Below are positions 47,382 to 57,999 of a stretch of DNA of 64,000 nucleotides, one piece after another. The stretch is from assembly GCF_000003815.2 (NCBI RefSeq), contig NC_049995.1, forward strand, positions 7,005,576-7,069,575, given 5' to 3'. Positions within the stretch are counted from its first letter, which is position 1. The number at the start of each line of letters is the position of its first letter. The notes under the pieces are model-generated. The model was given only the letters and a program-made list of their open reading frames with translations, searched no databases and was not told where the DNA came from. Made by a program: the position numbers and the translations under genes. The stretch comes from Branchiostoma floridae. Its lineage: Eukaryota > Chordata > Leptocardii > Amphioxiformes > Branchiostomatidae.

Positions 47382-48316
47382 NNNNNNNNNNNNNNNNNNN
47401 NNNNNNNNNNNNNNNNNNNNNNNNNNNNNNNNNNNNNNNNNNNNNNNNNNNNNNNNNNNNNNNNNNNNNNNNNNNNNNNNNNNNNNNNNNNNNNNNNNNN
47501 NNNNNNNNNNNNNNNNNNNNNNNNNNNNNNNNNNNNNNNNNNNNNNNNNNNNNNNNNNNNNNNNNNNNNNNNNNNNNNNNNNNNNNNNNNNNNNNNNNNN
47601 NNNNNNNNNNNNNNNNNNNNNNNNNNNNNNNNNNNNNNNNNNNNNNNNNNNNNNNNNNNNNNNNNNNNNNNNNNNNNNNNNNNNNNNNNNNNNNNNNNNN
47701 NNNNNNNNNNNNNNNNNNNNNNNNNNNNNNNNNNNNNNNNNNNNNNNNNNNNNNNNNNNNNNNNNNNNNNNNNNNNNNNNNNNNNNNNNNNNNNNNNNNN
47801 NNNNNNNNNNNNNNNNNNNNNNNNNNNNNNNNNNNNNNNNNNNNNNNNNNNNNNNNNNNNNNNNNNNNNNNNNNNNNNNNNNNNNNNNNNNNNNNNNNNN
47901 NNNNNNNNNNNNNNNNNNNNNNNNNNNNNNNNNNNNNNNNNNNNNNNNNNNNNNNNNNNNNNNNNNNNNNNNNNNNNNNNNNNNNNNNNNNNNNNNNNNN
48001 NNNNNNNNNNNNNNNNNNNNNNNNNNNNNNNNNNNNNNNNNNNNNNNNNNNNNNNNNNNNNNNNNNNNNNNNNNNNNNNNNNNNNNNNNNNNNNNNNNNN
48101 NNNNNNNNNNNNNNNNNNNNNNNNNNNNNNNNNNNNNNNNNNNNNNNNNNNNNNNNNNNNNNNNNNNNNNNNNNNNNNNNNNNNNNNNNNNNNNNNNNNN
48201 NNNNNNNNNNNNNNNNNNNNNNNNNNNNNNNNNNNNNNNNNNNNNNNNNNNNNNNNNNNNNNNNNNNNNNNNNNNNNNNNNNNNNNNNNNNNNNNNNNNN
48301 NNNNNNNNNNNNNNNN
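47382..48316. other. Assembly gap (935 N)
   Basis: Run of 935 N. Long X-filled ORFs across it are meaningless. Confidence 0.99.
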
Positions 48317-49084
48317 TGATAAGCTGCTCGATCTCCACACGGCTGTGTGTTGCACGTGGTGGTACATGGAAAGAAGTTTTTTTTGCTATTATTTACATAC
48401 GGGCTGGTTGTTCGATGTGCTAACTGCGAGTTCCATGAACACAGGATACAGCGTACTCGCCGTTTCTATCTAACAACACAGTTATCCCTTTTTAACTCGA
48501 TTGAATCACTATTCTAGCGGCCTGCCAACATGGGTCCCCGTGCGAAGTTTGCTCATCTGTGATCAATTGTTACAAATTTAGTCGTTTTTTTTTTGTACGT
48601 AAAGACGTGGTCTTTTAGAAAATAGCACTCTCCTTTGGAGGAAAATAGTTTAAGAGTCATTTCATGGCATACGGCCCATCTACATTTCGTTATTCTACTT
48701 ATTTGCACAATGAGCATATACGTTTCCCACGTCAGAGGTTGAACTTTTACCTCAAGTCAAGTCAAGTTTAGTGACAGGTTAACCGGTGAGACAACATCTT
48801 CAGACAGGGTGTGACACGGGCAGGTCAGCACTGCAAGCTTAAAGATCTCTAACTTTGTCACCAACTTTGTCTCACAGGTGGGAATATATTTACTGTGTAG
48901 GTTCTAGTTGAAGAAATGAAGGTTGTCTTCTGTCGCAGTGAGCAGGGTTTGAAAAGCTTCATAGCATGCAAGTTATCACGCACACATATGCGTACCTATT
49001 ATTGTAGAAAATATGTAACGACCAAACCTTAGCCTCAGGGAATTCTTCTGGTTTTCATAATGGCGATACGATCGAATGTTTATC
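48317..49084. repeat. Second copy of the 46615-47381 segment
   Basis: It begins at the first base after the gap and ends at the base matching the last base before the gap. Confidence 0.93.
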
Positions 49085-49089
49085 CTGTT

Positions 49090-50100
49090 CTCAGTTTAGC
49101 GTATTGGGGGAGAATACAATAACGTTACGGTGTCGAGGTGATGTACAAGTTGGTGGGGTTAAGACGTTGTAGTCCAACTTTGTCGCAGTATGGTTGAAAA
49201 TACGTAGTTTGGGTTGTTACATTTTGCACTAGACGTGTTTACAAAATCTCTCACTGGCTGGGTTTAATGAGGGGGCGGAAACTGTCGGTCTAGGAGAGCG
49301 TTTTTAGTCAGGCTATGGTTACTTACGAAGTAGTTGAGTCAGACAGTACCTCAGGCCGAAAGACAAGTCGTATTGAAGCTCATTGCATTGGGTGAACTAC
49401 GCGAGTTCTCCAAATTACGTCGCGCCTTGTCAAACAACGTCGTCAGGCTGAAGCACGCCGTAGCTCAGTTTTGACCGGGGTAGAAAACCATTCACACGGA
49501 GTCAGAGTTGGAGAAGCACCAAATCTTGCCCCTTGTGAGGCAAGTGGATAGTGAGGGCAGCTGGATACTGGGGTAGACTGTGTAACGCAAACTCCGCTGT
49601 ATAGGGCTGTAGCTAGTCTAGTCCTCCGTGCGCAGCCTATATGATAGGAGTGTACATAACGTTATATAGTCGCCCAGGGTAGCGGTAATAGATGTCCGGG
49701 TATTCAACCATCGGCAAGAGCGTTAGATCGTCAAATACCTTTTCTCTGAAAGCATATGGATCAAGACCTATTATTGCAACTTTGCCCTGATAACTAGCCT
49801 TGGCTACATCACTATATCATTCACAGTACGGAGACAAAACAGCACACTTGAACCCGCCGCAAGTAACTTTGGTAGCGCCGTTCTCATCTATATATCCATG
49901 TTATCATCCAACATGGCGCCCACGCGTGGAGAAGCGGTTTTCGAATGTTCTGTGAAAACGATCTATTAGCGTCCTGTCCCCTCTATAATGGTGCGGTCCA
50001 AAAAGTGGTCTGTTATTCTAATAACCGACCACTTTTCAGGTTACTGCCTGATAACGTACAACCCATAGGAAATGGGGGCCTCTGATTGGTCAACTCCATC
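49090..50100. other. No gene seen; block related to 43.7-44.5 kb
   Basis: Contains a YY1-like ATCCAACATGGCGCC at about 49906. It shares scattered words with 43.7-44.5 kb, and shares TTATCATCCAACATGG and TGAAAACGATC in inverted orientation with 46560-46625. No convincing coding sequence. Confidence 0.4.
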
Positions 50101-50112
50101 TGGCTATATGAT

Positions 50113-50392
50113 AATATAATATGGCGTTCTGACACAACAACTTCAATGGATTGGAAGATTCCATCTCGAAATGGAATCTTCCAATCCATTGAACCTGTTA
50201 TAATATATATAATATGGCGTTCTGACACAACAACTTCAATGGATTGGAAGATTCCATCTCGAAATGGAATCTTCCAATCCATTGAACCTGTTATAATATA
50301 TATAATATGGCGTTCTGACACAACAACTTCCATCTCGAGATGGAATATTCCAATCCATTGAAGTTGTTGTGTCAGAACGCCATATTATATAA
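50113..50392. repeat. 93-bp tandem array of hairpins closed by a terminal inverted repeat
   Basis: ATGGCGTTCTGACACAACAA occurs at 50121, 50214 and 50307, exactly 93 bp apart. Each full unit holds an inverted repeat (ATGGATTGGAAGATTCCAT / ATGGAATCTTCCAATCCAT) around CTCGAA. The third unit lacks the left arm. The whole array ends with the reverse complement (TTGTTGTGTCAGAACGCCAT). Confidence 0.93.
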
Positions 50393-50399
50393 CATCATG

Positions 50400-51930
50400 T
50401 AGGACCTCGATGCTATGTCGCCAATGCAAACAGTTCATCTTCGTTCCAAACTTAGAAAGCTCTGAGAGAAATGTCAGAGGTGAGTAGCGTTGTTTTTGAA
50501 CAGCGTTTTGTGATCTAGAATCTAAATACCTGCATACCATCTTCAGTCGAGGGAGGAGTAGACTCCTGTAGTGGACTGATCTTGTCACTTCAGGTCGTCA
50601 GCTAGGCATGCTCATGCATCAAATGGCTCCAGTATTTGTCTAGTTGGTTTTTAAATTGGTTTACTGTGCTACTATTTACCAGGCTTTCTCTGGCAGTGAG
50701 TTTCAGTTTTTTTACTACTCTTGAGTTTTTTTACTGCTCTTACTTTCTAAGAAGGGGTAATTGATTATGACCTGGATTACAGGCCAGCTTTTCGGCACCA
50801 GGACCAATATACTCCCAAGGAAACTTTACCAGTAACGTTAACCGTCTACGGGATGGGCGACATTCAGGCCTGTGTTCACTCTACTACGTGCCTTTGCCTG
50901 AGCCCCCGTAGAAGACTCTTTCGTTTATTGAAATCAGTCAGGAAAATCACCGGGGTGGCTAAAGTTGGTCATGCGGGCACGAAAGGCTACAGCCCTGGGA
51001 AATACTCATGTTACAAAGAAGGGGATAACGCTACTTTTAGTTGAAGCCACCAAATAGGAAAAAGGGGTCAAAGGGGGTCGAGTGTTTTTCTATTGTCAAC
51101 ATAGACTTTAGTTCTGTTTTTAGACAGAAACACACCAACTGTGTATTGATTTTTCACAATCTGAAGTGGCGACATCGGTACGTAGACTATACAATACAGG
51201 GGACCAGGAGCGACTGTTTACAAAAACCCGCCATAACATAATCCGTTTCGATGCAGTAAAAGGTAGATTTTCCAACAGTTTGTGACAGAACCAACCACTG
51301 GCAAGTATGATGGCAGTATTTTCGCTGACAAGACAGCTATATTGTGTACGGCATATGTACCGCTGTGTCAAGCGTGCCCCCAGTTTGTGACAGAAGTACG
51401 ACAGTACACGACCGAACCGTAAGCTACCTGCATACTGTTTATATACCTTTATGTTTGCGACAATGGCAGTGAATGTACCGTTACGTTACTTGTATTCGTG
51501 GGAAATTCTGTATTAAGAATGATTTGTAATCGTTCTGGGATCTTAAAACAACAATAGTTTCTGTCACAGAAACAATGGAATTTGTCTTTAACCTTACGTT
51601 ACGTATTTCGGACAAAATGGCGTTTTCGTTCCAAAAGTATCTGAGCTAGCGATTCGATCTTGCACCAGTCGGTATACACTAGGGCCCCCACCAAAAATCG
51701 AGAACAGGCTTAAGAGAATAGTTTAAGATACGATACTTATATTTGATCACGTGAATAATGCAGCTCAGTATGCGGCTTTGTGTACGTGAGTGTGTGTGGT
51801 GAGTGACTTTGGTGTGGAGAGGAGAAAAACAACCAGCACCATATAGTGTTCGCACTACAGTGGACTTCTCGGTTCACAGAGCAGGGTACAAGGTTTATGC
51901 ATATGTTTGACTGTTTGTGTCTGTGTGTGT
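50400..51930. other. No supported gene
   Basis: Ordinary intergenic or 5' flanking sequence of the sialyltransferase gene. ORFs are short and without recognisable domains. Confidence 0.45.
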
Positions 51931-51982
51931 GTGGTTGTATTCGTGTATGGTATAAAGTTTGTGTTTGTAAGTTTGTTGTGTG

Positions 51983-52014
<32 letters not shown>

Positions 52015-52030
52015 CGTGTGTGTGTGTGCT
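51912..52030. repeat. TG microsatellite upstream of sialyltransferase
   Basis: TG repeats with GC interruptions. About 160 bp before the acceptor of the first coding exon (AG at 52189-52190), so probably in a 5'UTR intron. Confidence 0.9.
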
Positions 52031-52235
52031 GAAGTACATCACAGTTGGTTTGTGTGTGCTCGCGCGTTTTCCCGTCACTGTGATCTTGACTAGGCCACCC
52101 AGCGACTTTCCTTGCTACTACAGGTGAACTTCTGATCTTACAACTTGTTCTAGGTGATTCCAATTGAAATTTCTGTTCTATATATTTCAGATCTAGAGAT
52201 CCGGTGTTGTAACTAGACCGTCGTCGCCACATCCC

Positions 52236-55200
52236 ATGATGGCGGAAAAGACGACTCTTTTCATTGGTGCGCTGTGTCTCTGTATCCTTGCCAACGCTCT
52301 CCTCACCAAGTACCCAATCACGGTTACCATTGGCTCGCCTCGCGTCAACACTACTGGGCTGCAGTTCCAAATGGTGGGCATAGGTGTCCCCACTGCACTG
52401 AAGAACGGTAGGAACGTTCTACCCTCGATGTATCGGAGGACTGTTGAACCCACTCGGGGGGTTACCAACTCTACACACAACGTCACAAACATGGGACACG
52501 AAAGCACATGGAATACCACACATAAACCGCCCCTCGGAAAAAATACAACTATGAGCAACTCAACGTTTGTGGAGAAAACTGGAAACGGTTCTCTGTCAAA
52601 CAACACGAGAGAAAGTCCTGAAACACTTGCTAAGTGGAGGGAAGACATGTATTGTAAAATGAAAACGAAGATTCCATTTTCAACGATAAATAAGAACTCT
52701 ACGAACTTTGAAAATCGTTCAGACGAAGAGGTTCTGCCCGAGGAGAGTCTGGAGAACTTGGTCAGCTACAACTCGTGCGCGATTGTAAGCAGCAGCCACG
52801 CGCTCATGGTCCACAAGTACGGAGGGGAGATAGGTGCGTAGCCTGGTGTCTTTGAAGTCAATAAGCTGGTTCGCCGTTTGAAGTGCGTATGCGTAGTGAG
52901 TAATAACGTCCTAATTTTCAAAACTGCTTTCCTGTATCGGCAGGTGACTTCAACTTTGGCATATCACCCACAAGGCATCATATTGCGCATACGCACTTCA
53001 AACCAGGAACTAGGTAATGGAATTTCTCATTTATGAAGTGGTATTTCTAGCCTACTTGGTGTCATTAGATAGCTTATCATAGTGCCTAGATTAAATGCAC
53101 CACAATGCCATGTAGCGGAAAGATGTGGTGTAACTGGTGTAATTGAAAAATTGTATTAGTGATTTGATAAGTGAAGATCAAACTGGTTATTTGAAAAACA
53201 GATTCATTGGAGAGAATATACGAAGAATTTTAGAATTAATTGAATATTATGACACTAACGAAAAACCAGGACTGATCTTTATTGCCGATTTCGAGAAGGC
53301 ATTTGATAGCCTAAGATGGGATTATATGTTTAAAGTTTTGAACTATTTTGGCTTTGGGGAATCTCTTATTAAATGGATTTCGGTTTTATACAACAATATT
53401 TCTAGTAAAGTAATAAACAATGGACATATTTCTGACGCCTTTCCTCTTCTCCGCGGTGTTCGACAGGGGTGTCCCCTCTCCCCCTACTTGTTTATTTTAT
53501 GTGTAGAATTATTAGCCACAAAAATCAGGACCAACGAACACATAAAAGGACTTAAGATACACACTCTGGAAACCAAGGTCTCACAGTTTGCTGATGATTC
53601 TAATTTTCCTCTGCAACCCGAAGCACAATCTCTAGTAGCCCTCGTTGAAGATTTAAAGAATTTTTCAATAATTTCTGGCTTAAAACCGAACTTTGACAAA
53701 TGTACGATTTTAAGAATAGGCTCTTTAAAAAACACAACTTTTTCTCTCCCTTGTGATCTTCCTATCAAATGGACTAATGGCCCTGTACAACTAATAGGGA
53801 TTATGCTGGGTTTAGGCACAACTGGTTATACCGAAAAATTAGATCAGAATTACTGGACAAAACTAGCTAAGATAGACAAGATCTTGCTCCCCTGGAGAGG
53901 ACATTCCTTAACACTTTTTGGTAAAATTGCCTTGGTGAACTCTCTAATAGTATCACAATTTACATATCTATTCATGGCATTACCTTCTCCTAGCGCCAAG
54001 TTCTTTAAGGAGTATGAGAAAAAGATATTCAATTTCATTTGGAATGGGCGCCCAGAAAAGATTAAACGCAAGGTTATATATAACACCTATGACTGTGGTG
54101 GTCTGAAATTAATACACTTACCCACTTTTGATCTCACTCGTAAGGCATCGTGGATACCTAGACTATGGCAAGCAAAAACACCTTTAAGTAAATACTTGAC
54201 TGATTTCCCAGATCCTGTATGTAAACTTTACCCTTTCTTGCAATTATCTAATTATCATATAGACTGTATTTTTACTAAGTTTTCTCGGTCTGTTAGTCCT
54301 TTCTTCATCAATGCCCTTAAAGCATGGCTTTCCTTCCAATTTAAGCCACCTGAAACACACCAGGACATACAATCACAGCTTTTATGGCTCAACTCAAATA
54401 TTACTATAGACAGCAAGCCTATTCACTTTAGAAAGCAAGCTACTGGTCAAATATTATTTATAAGTGACCTTTTAGATACAAATGGAAAATTTTTGTCATA
54501 TAAGGAATTATCGCTGAAATTTGGGAAAACTCTTCAAATGATGGAATATAATCAAATAATCTCCGCTATCCCAAGCACCTGGAAAAGACATCTTAAGGAT
54601 AAACCACTTACTATAGGACCTAATGCACCCTTCATATCAAACTATTCCTGGTTGGGGGCACGTAAGATAAATAAAGATATATACATGACAACTCTTTTAA
54701 CAAATAACGTAGTCCAAACCCCAGTTAAAATCCAAACATATTGGGAAGAAATACTTGACATAATAATACCATGGAAACAAGTTTTTAGACTGATATACAA
54801 GACTACAATATGTCCGAGACTAAGATTTTTCCAATTTAGGATGTTACATAAATTTCTACCTACCAGAAAAATGTTATATATTTGGAAACTCTCGGACAGC
54901 CCTATTTGCATACATTGTGGAAATGAGCAAGAAGATACACTGCATCTATTTTGGGAATGTCCAAGAGTTTCCCAATTTTGGAGAGATGTTAAGAAATGGC
55001 ACGAACGAGTATCGAGTGAACCATTACACATAGATTTAGCAAGTGTAATTTTGGGTGATCTAACAGTAAATTCCCCTAGGCTGAACAATACACTAATATT
55101 AATGGCAAAATTTTTTATTTACAAACAGCAAGAAAAACACCTATCATTAAACCATTTTATCTCATATATTAAGACTTCTTACAAATTGGAATTTATAATA

Positions 55201-57734
55201 GCTTCCAGAAAGAACAAATTGGCAGTTCACTACAGTAAATGGGGAGAAATACTTCACATCATTTCTTAAACCCCTCTATTTTCTTTTTGTCTTTTGCTAC
55301 TCTTGTGGTTTTGCATTATTCAATTATTTTCACTAGTATTTGAAGCGAAATGTTGTATTGATGGTTTCTTATGTGTCTGTACTTTATTTGAGATTATTCT
55401 TGTTTAAAGTTTACCATTAATTTACACTGATGTTACTTTTCTTATGTAAACGATACTACCTTATACTGCTGTATTAGTTTATTTGGTTGGTATTATTTTC
55501 TTCCCGCTGTAGTATTGTTATCTATTTTTGGATCCGTGGTTTATGTTTATGTTTTGTCTTAGTTATTGTCTCCATCTCTATTGTCATTATGTATTCTTCT
55601 GTTATTTCTGTTTATTTGAAATGCAATAAATATAAAAAAAAAAAAAAAAAAAAAACTAAACAGCGTGTATGTGGTGTAGGCGAGAATACTTATTCTATAG
55701 GATTATTAACATGTGCATCAACATGACTGTCTTAACATTTTGTTTTGATGTGACTTGTTTTAGATTTTCGTGCCATGCATGCGTTTGTATATTCCGTGTT
55801 CTTTTTCTTTGAAGATCAATAAAAATTATCTTTGAAAAAAAAAAAAAAAAAAAAAAGATGTGGTGTAACAAACTTGTCGAAATTAGTGTGTTCACGGCTA
55901 AGAACTAAATATGTTAGTCTCATTCGCAGACTTTAGCGGGTCTGTTGTTTTTTTCGCCTATCTCACAATCTATGGATTCTGTAGAGGATGCCATCCATGA
56001 AAGTTACTTGCAGTGGCCTAATGGAACATCATTCTGTGTTTTGTGTGTGTGTGTGTGTTTCAGATGCCCACGACGCCATTCTGAGATTCAACTGTGCTCC
56101 GACGGACAAGTTTGAAGAGTTTGTCGGCAGCCGGACGGACATGCGCCTCATTAATACAAAGATCCCAGGACGAACGTGCAAAAAGGAATTTTGGAACGAT
56201 AGTATCGCCATGTTCAACCACGAATTTACTGTCGTCAGGAACTTTGACGCGATTCGTTTGAAACCACGAGGTATCGACACAAAGAAAGACAGATTTCGTG
56301 TTTTTGAAAACTTGAAAAAGTTCCGAAGGACACATCCGAACCGTACAATGCCTTTTATACAAAGACCAAACTTCGGGAAAGACATTGTTACTGAACTCGG
56401 GCGTTTCTGCAGTACTACTGGAAGATGTAAGAGAACAAGCAAGTCGCCCAGTACTGGCATGTTTGGTAAGCATTGTATAATCGACAAGAGGACATTTGTT
56501 TTGGCGCTGTATGTGTTTAATTTTGGTAACGCCAAAAGGACGGAGGCCTTAAACGCAGTTCTTTCAAAGGATGGCAATTGTTTCAAAAGAGCCAGTTGTT
56601 ACATTTTGGTGACCCCCTAAGGTCGGAGGCCTTAAACACAGCACTTTGAAAAAGTGGCAAATGCTTAAAAAGAGTCAGGTGTTACATTTTAGTGACGCCC
56701 CAAGGGAGGAGGCCTTAATCACAGCACTTTGAAAAAAGGTGGCAAATGTTTCAAAAGAGTCAGTTGTTACATTTTGGTGACCCCCTAAGGTCGGAGGCCT
56801 TAAACACAGCACTTGAAAAGGTGGCGAATGTTTCAAAAGAGTCAGGTGTTACATTTTAGTGACGCCCCAAGGGCGGAAGCCTTAAACACAGTACTTTGAA
56901 AGGATGGTAAATGTTTCAAAAGAGTCAGGTGTTACATTTTAGTGACGCCCCAAGGGCGGAGGCCTTAAACACGGCACTTTGAAAGGATGGTAAATGTTTC
57001 AAAAGAGTCAGGTGTTACATTTTGGTGACGCCCTAAGGGTGGAAGTCTTTACCACAGTACTAGTACTAAGGGTGGGGACCTTTAACACAGTACTAGTACT
57101 AAGAGTGGGGGCCTTTAACACAGTACTAGTACTTAAGTTTGGAGCCTTTAACACAGTACTAGTACTTAAAAGGTTGGCATATGTTCTAAAAGAGTCATAA
57201 GAAATTGTGTTTGGAAAAAAAGCTTTAATATGTCATTTTAAATTGATGCCACCTTTTACGTAACTACAGTCTTTTCTTCTCAAAGGTTTGGTCGCTTTTA
57301 GCTGCATTCATCAGGGCATGATGAACTTTTTGACAGCTTGCGTTTGGGACGGCGGCATTATTGCATCAGCGCCACCTTGCGAAATGCAGTGGCATAACAC
57401 GTTATGCCCTGAAGAAGGCAGCTAAAAGCCACAGAAACGTTTTATTTTTTTTGCAAATTACAAAGGCATTCTTTGTGTTTCTTTAGGTATTGTGATGATG
57501 CTACATCTCTGCAACTGGGTCCACGTCTACGAGATTCTTCCGTCCAACAAGGATGACACAAATCTAAGGTATTACTACGACGAGAAGGCCAAACTTCTCA
57601 AGCCGACTGGTGGAGTCCACTCCTACAGCCAAGAGCAGCAGTATATCCGGACCTTGTCACTGACTTCTGATCAGGACATAGCCAATACCGGCGTGGCACT
57701 GTTAAAAGGATTGGCCAAGGTTCGCTGTGATTAG
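52236..57734 (+). CDS. ST6GAL: Beta-galactoside alpha-2,6-sialyltransferase (ST6Gal family, GT29)
   Basis: Golgi type II enzyme; the family transfers sialic acid from CMP-Neu5Ac to galactose of N-glycans. Exons 52236-52833, 56064-56465 and 57487-57734 join in phase (GTGCGT donor, TTTCAG acceptor, GTAAGC donor, TTTAG acceptor), giving 415 aa. A short cytoplasmic start is followed by a signal anchor (about 6-23, TLFIGALCLCILANALL) and an Asn/Thr-rich stem with many NxS/T sites. Sialylmotif L runs from about 181 (CAIVSSSHALMVHKYGGEI, then DAHDAILRFNCAPT). Sialylmotif S is about 329-353 (STGMFGIVMMLHLCNWVHVY). Motif VS is H378-x4-E383. The end AKVRCD keeps the terminal Cys. Length matches vertebrate ST6Gal (about 400). 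The acceptor at 52189-52190 implies an upstream 5'UTR exon. Intron 1 holds a full LINE insertion in sense orientation; intron 2 holds a minisatellite. Confidence 0.92.
52866..53006. repeat. Small fold-back in sialyltransferase intron 1
   Basis: GTTTGAAGTGCGTATGCG pairs with CGCATACGCACTTCAAAC; the outer CTGGTT pairs with AACCAG. Confidence 0.7.
53135..55855 (+). mobile_element. Young 5'-truncated L1/Tx1-type LINE with perfect TSD and two poly-A tracts
   Basis: Target-site duplication AGATGTGGTGTAAC at 53121-53134 and 55856-55869 (the last A is shared with the tail). Inside: reverse-transcriptase ORF, 3'UTR with AATAAA at 55625-55630, A22 at 55634-55655, a further 179 bp with its own AATAAA (near 55818), and a second A22 tract ending at the duplication. 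Inserted in sense orientation in sialyltransferase intron 1. Confidence 0.92.
53143..55269 (+). CDS. LINE ORF2 fragment: reverse transcriptase to C-terminal zinc knuckle (708 codons, no 5' end)
   Basis: The open frame begins within the RT domain (ISEDQTGYLKNRFIGENIRR). It carries motif A (ADFEKAFDSL), motif B (RGVRQGCPLSPYLFILCVEL), motif C as FADD and the thumb region. Near the C-terminus a Cys/His cluster (CIHCGNEQEDTLHLFWECP) is typical of L1/Tx1-clade ORF2. The endonuclease domain and RT N-terminus are absent through 5' truncation, so it cannot retrotranspose itself. No internal stop or frameshift, which indicates a recent insertion. The nominal start codon is not ATG; it is simply the truncation point. 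The clade call rests on motif style. Confidence 0.88.
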   Translation: MKNCISDLISEDQTGYLKNRFIGENIRRILELIEYYDTNEKPGLIFIADFEKAFDSLRWDYMFKVLNYFGFGESLIKWISVLYNNISSKVINNGHISDAFPLLRGVRQGCPLSPYLFILCVELLATKIRTNEHIKGLKIHTLETKVSQFADDSNFPLQPEAQSLVALVEDLKNFSIISGLKPNFDKCTILRIGSLKNTTFSLPCDLPIKWTNGPVQLIGIMLGLGTTGYTEKLDQNYWTKLAKIDKILLPWRGHSLTLFGKIALVNSLIVSQFTYLFMALPSPSAKFFKEYEKKIFNFIWNGRPEKIKRKVIYNTYDCGGLKLIHLPTFDLTRKASWIPRLWQAKTPLSKYLTDFPDPVCKLYPFLQLSNYHIDCIFTKFSRSVSPFFINALKAWLSFQFKPPETHQDIQSQLLWLNSNITIDSKPIHFRKQATGQILFISDLLDTNGKFLSYKELSLKFGKTLQMMEYNQIISAIPSTWKRHLKDKPLTIGPNAPFISNYSWLGARKINKDIYMTTLLTNNVVQTPVKIQTYWEEILDIIIPWKQVFRLIYKTTICPRLRFFQFRMLHKFLPTRKMLYIWKLSDSPICIHCGNEQEDTLHLFWECPRVSQFWRDVKKWHERVSSEPLHIDLASVILGDLTVNSPRLNNTLILMAKFFIYKQQEKHLSLNHFISYIKTSYKLEFIIASRKNKLAVHYSKWGEILHIIS
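56527..57180. repeat. Minisatellites in sialyltransferase intron 2
   Basis: About six or seven copies of an 80-90-bp unit with GTTACATTTTGGTGACGCCC, GGAGGCCTTAAACACAG and AAATGTTTCAAAAGAGTCAG, then four copies of a roughly 37-bp unit with CACAGTACTAGTACTAAG. The array starts about 60 bp after the exon 2 donor. Confidence 0.9.
57284..57441. repeat. Fold-back just before sialyltransferase exon 3
   Basis: GGTCGCTTTTAGCTGC pairs with GCAGCTAAAAGCCAC, and TCAGGGCAT with ATGCCCTGA. It ends about 45 bp before the exon 3 acceptor. Confidence 0.7.
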
Positions 57735-57955
57735 CCTTTCTACGCCGGTTATTGGATACGTACATGCCGATCAATGTTGTTGCCATGACACTCTGTTGAT
57801 TGACAGGAAACTAATCAGGACATAGCCAATAACGGCGTGTTAAAAGCATTGGCTTATTAGGTTTACTGTAATTGACGTTAACAGAATTAGCCATGCTACG
57901 TCGATTTTTGGATACGTGCTTGTTGCCATGACACTCTGTTGATTGACAGGAAAAT
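57668..57955. repeat. Tandem duplication of the sialyltransferase 3' end
   Basis: Copy 1 (about 57668-57808) runs from codons for the last 20 or so residues through the stop and flank. Copy 2 (about 57812-57952) repeats it with indels (ATCAGGACATAGCCAATA; CATGACACTCTGTTGATTGA shared). Copy 2 is not open in frame, so it is a decayed exon end in the 3' flank. Confidence 0.85.
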
Positions 57956-57999
57956 TACATCGGGAAGATTCACGTGACTGAATAAGGTGTAAGACACCT

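Noticed and set aside
47333-48473. Long ORFs of several hundred residues
   Set aside because: They consist almost wholly of unknown residues from the N gap.
52193-52648. 151-codon minus-strand ORF over sialyltransferase exon 1
   Set aside because: Antisense shadow; the plus strand has clear signal anchor, stem and sialylmotif coding.
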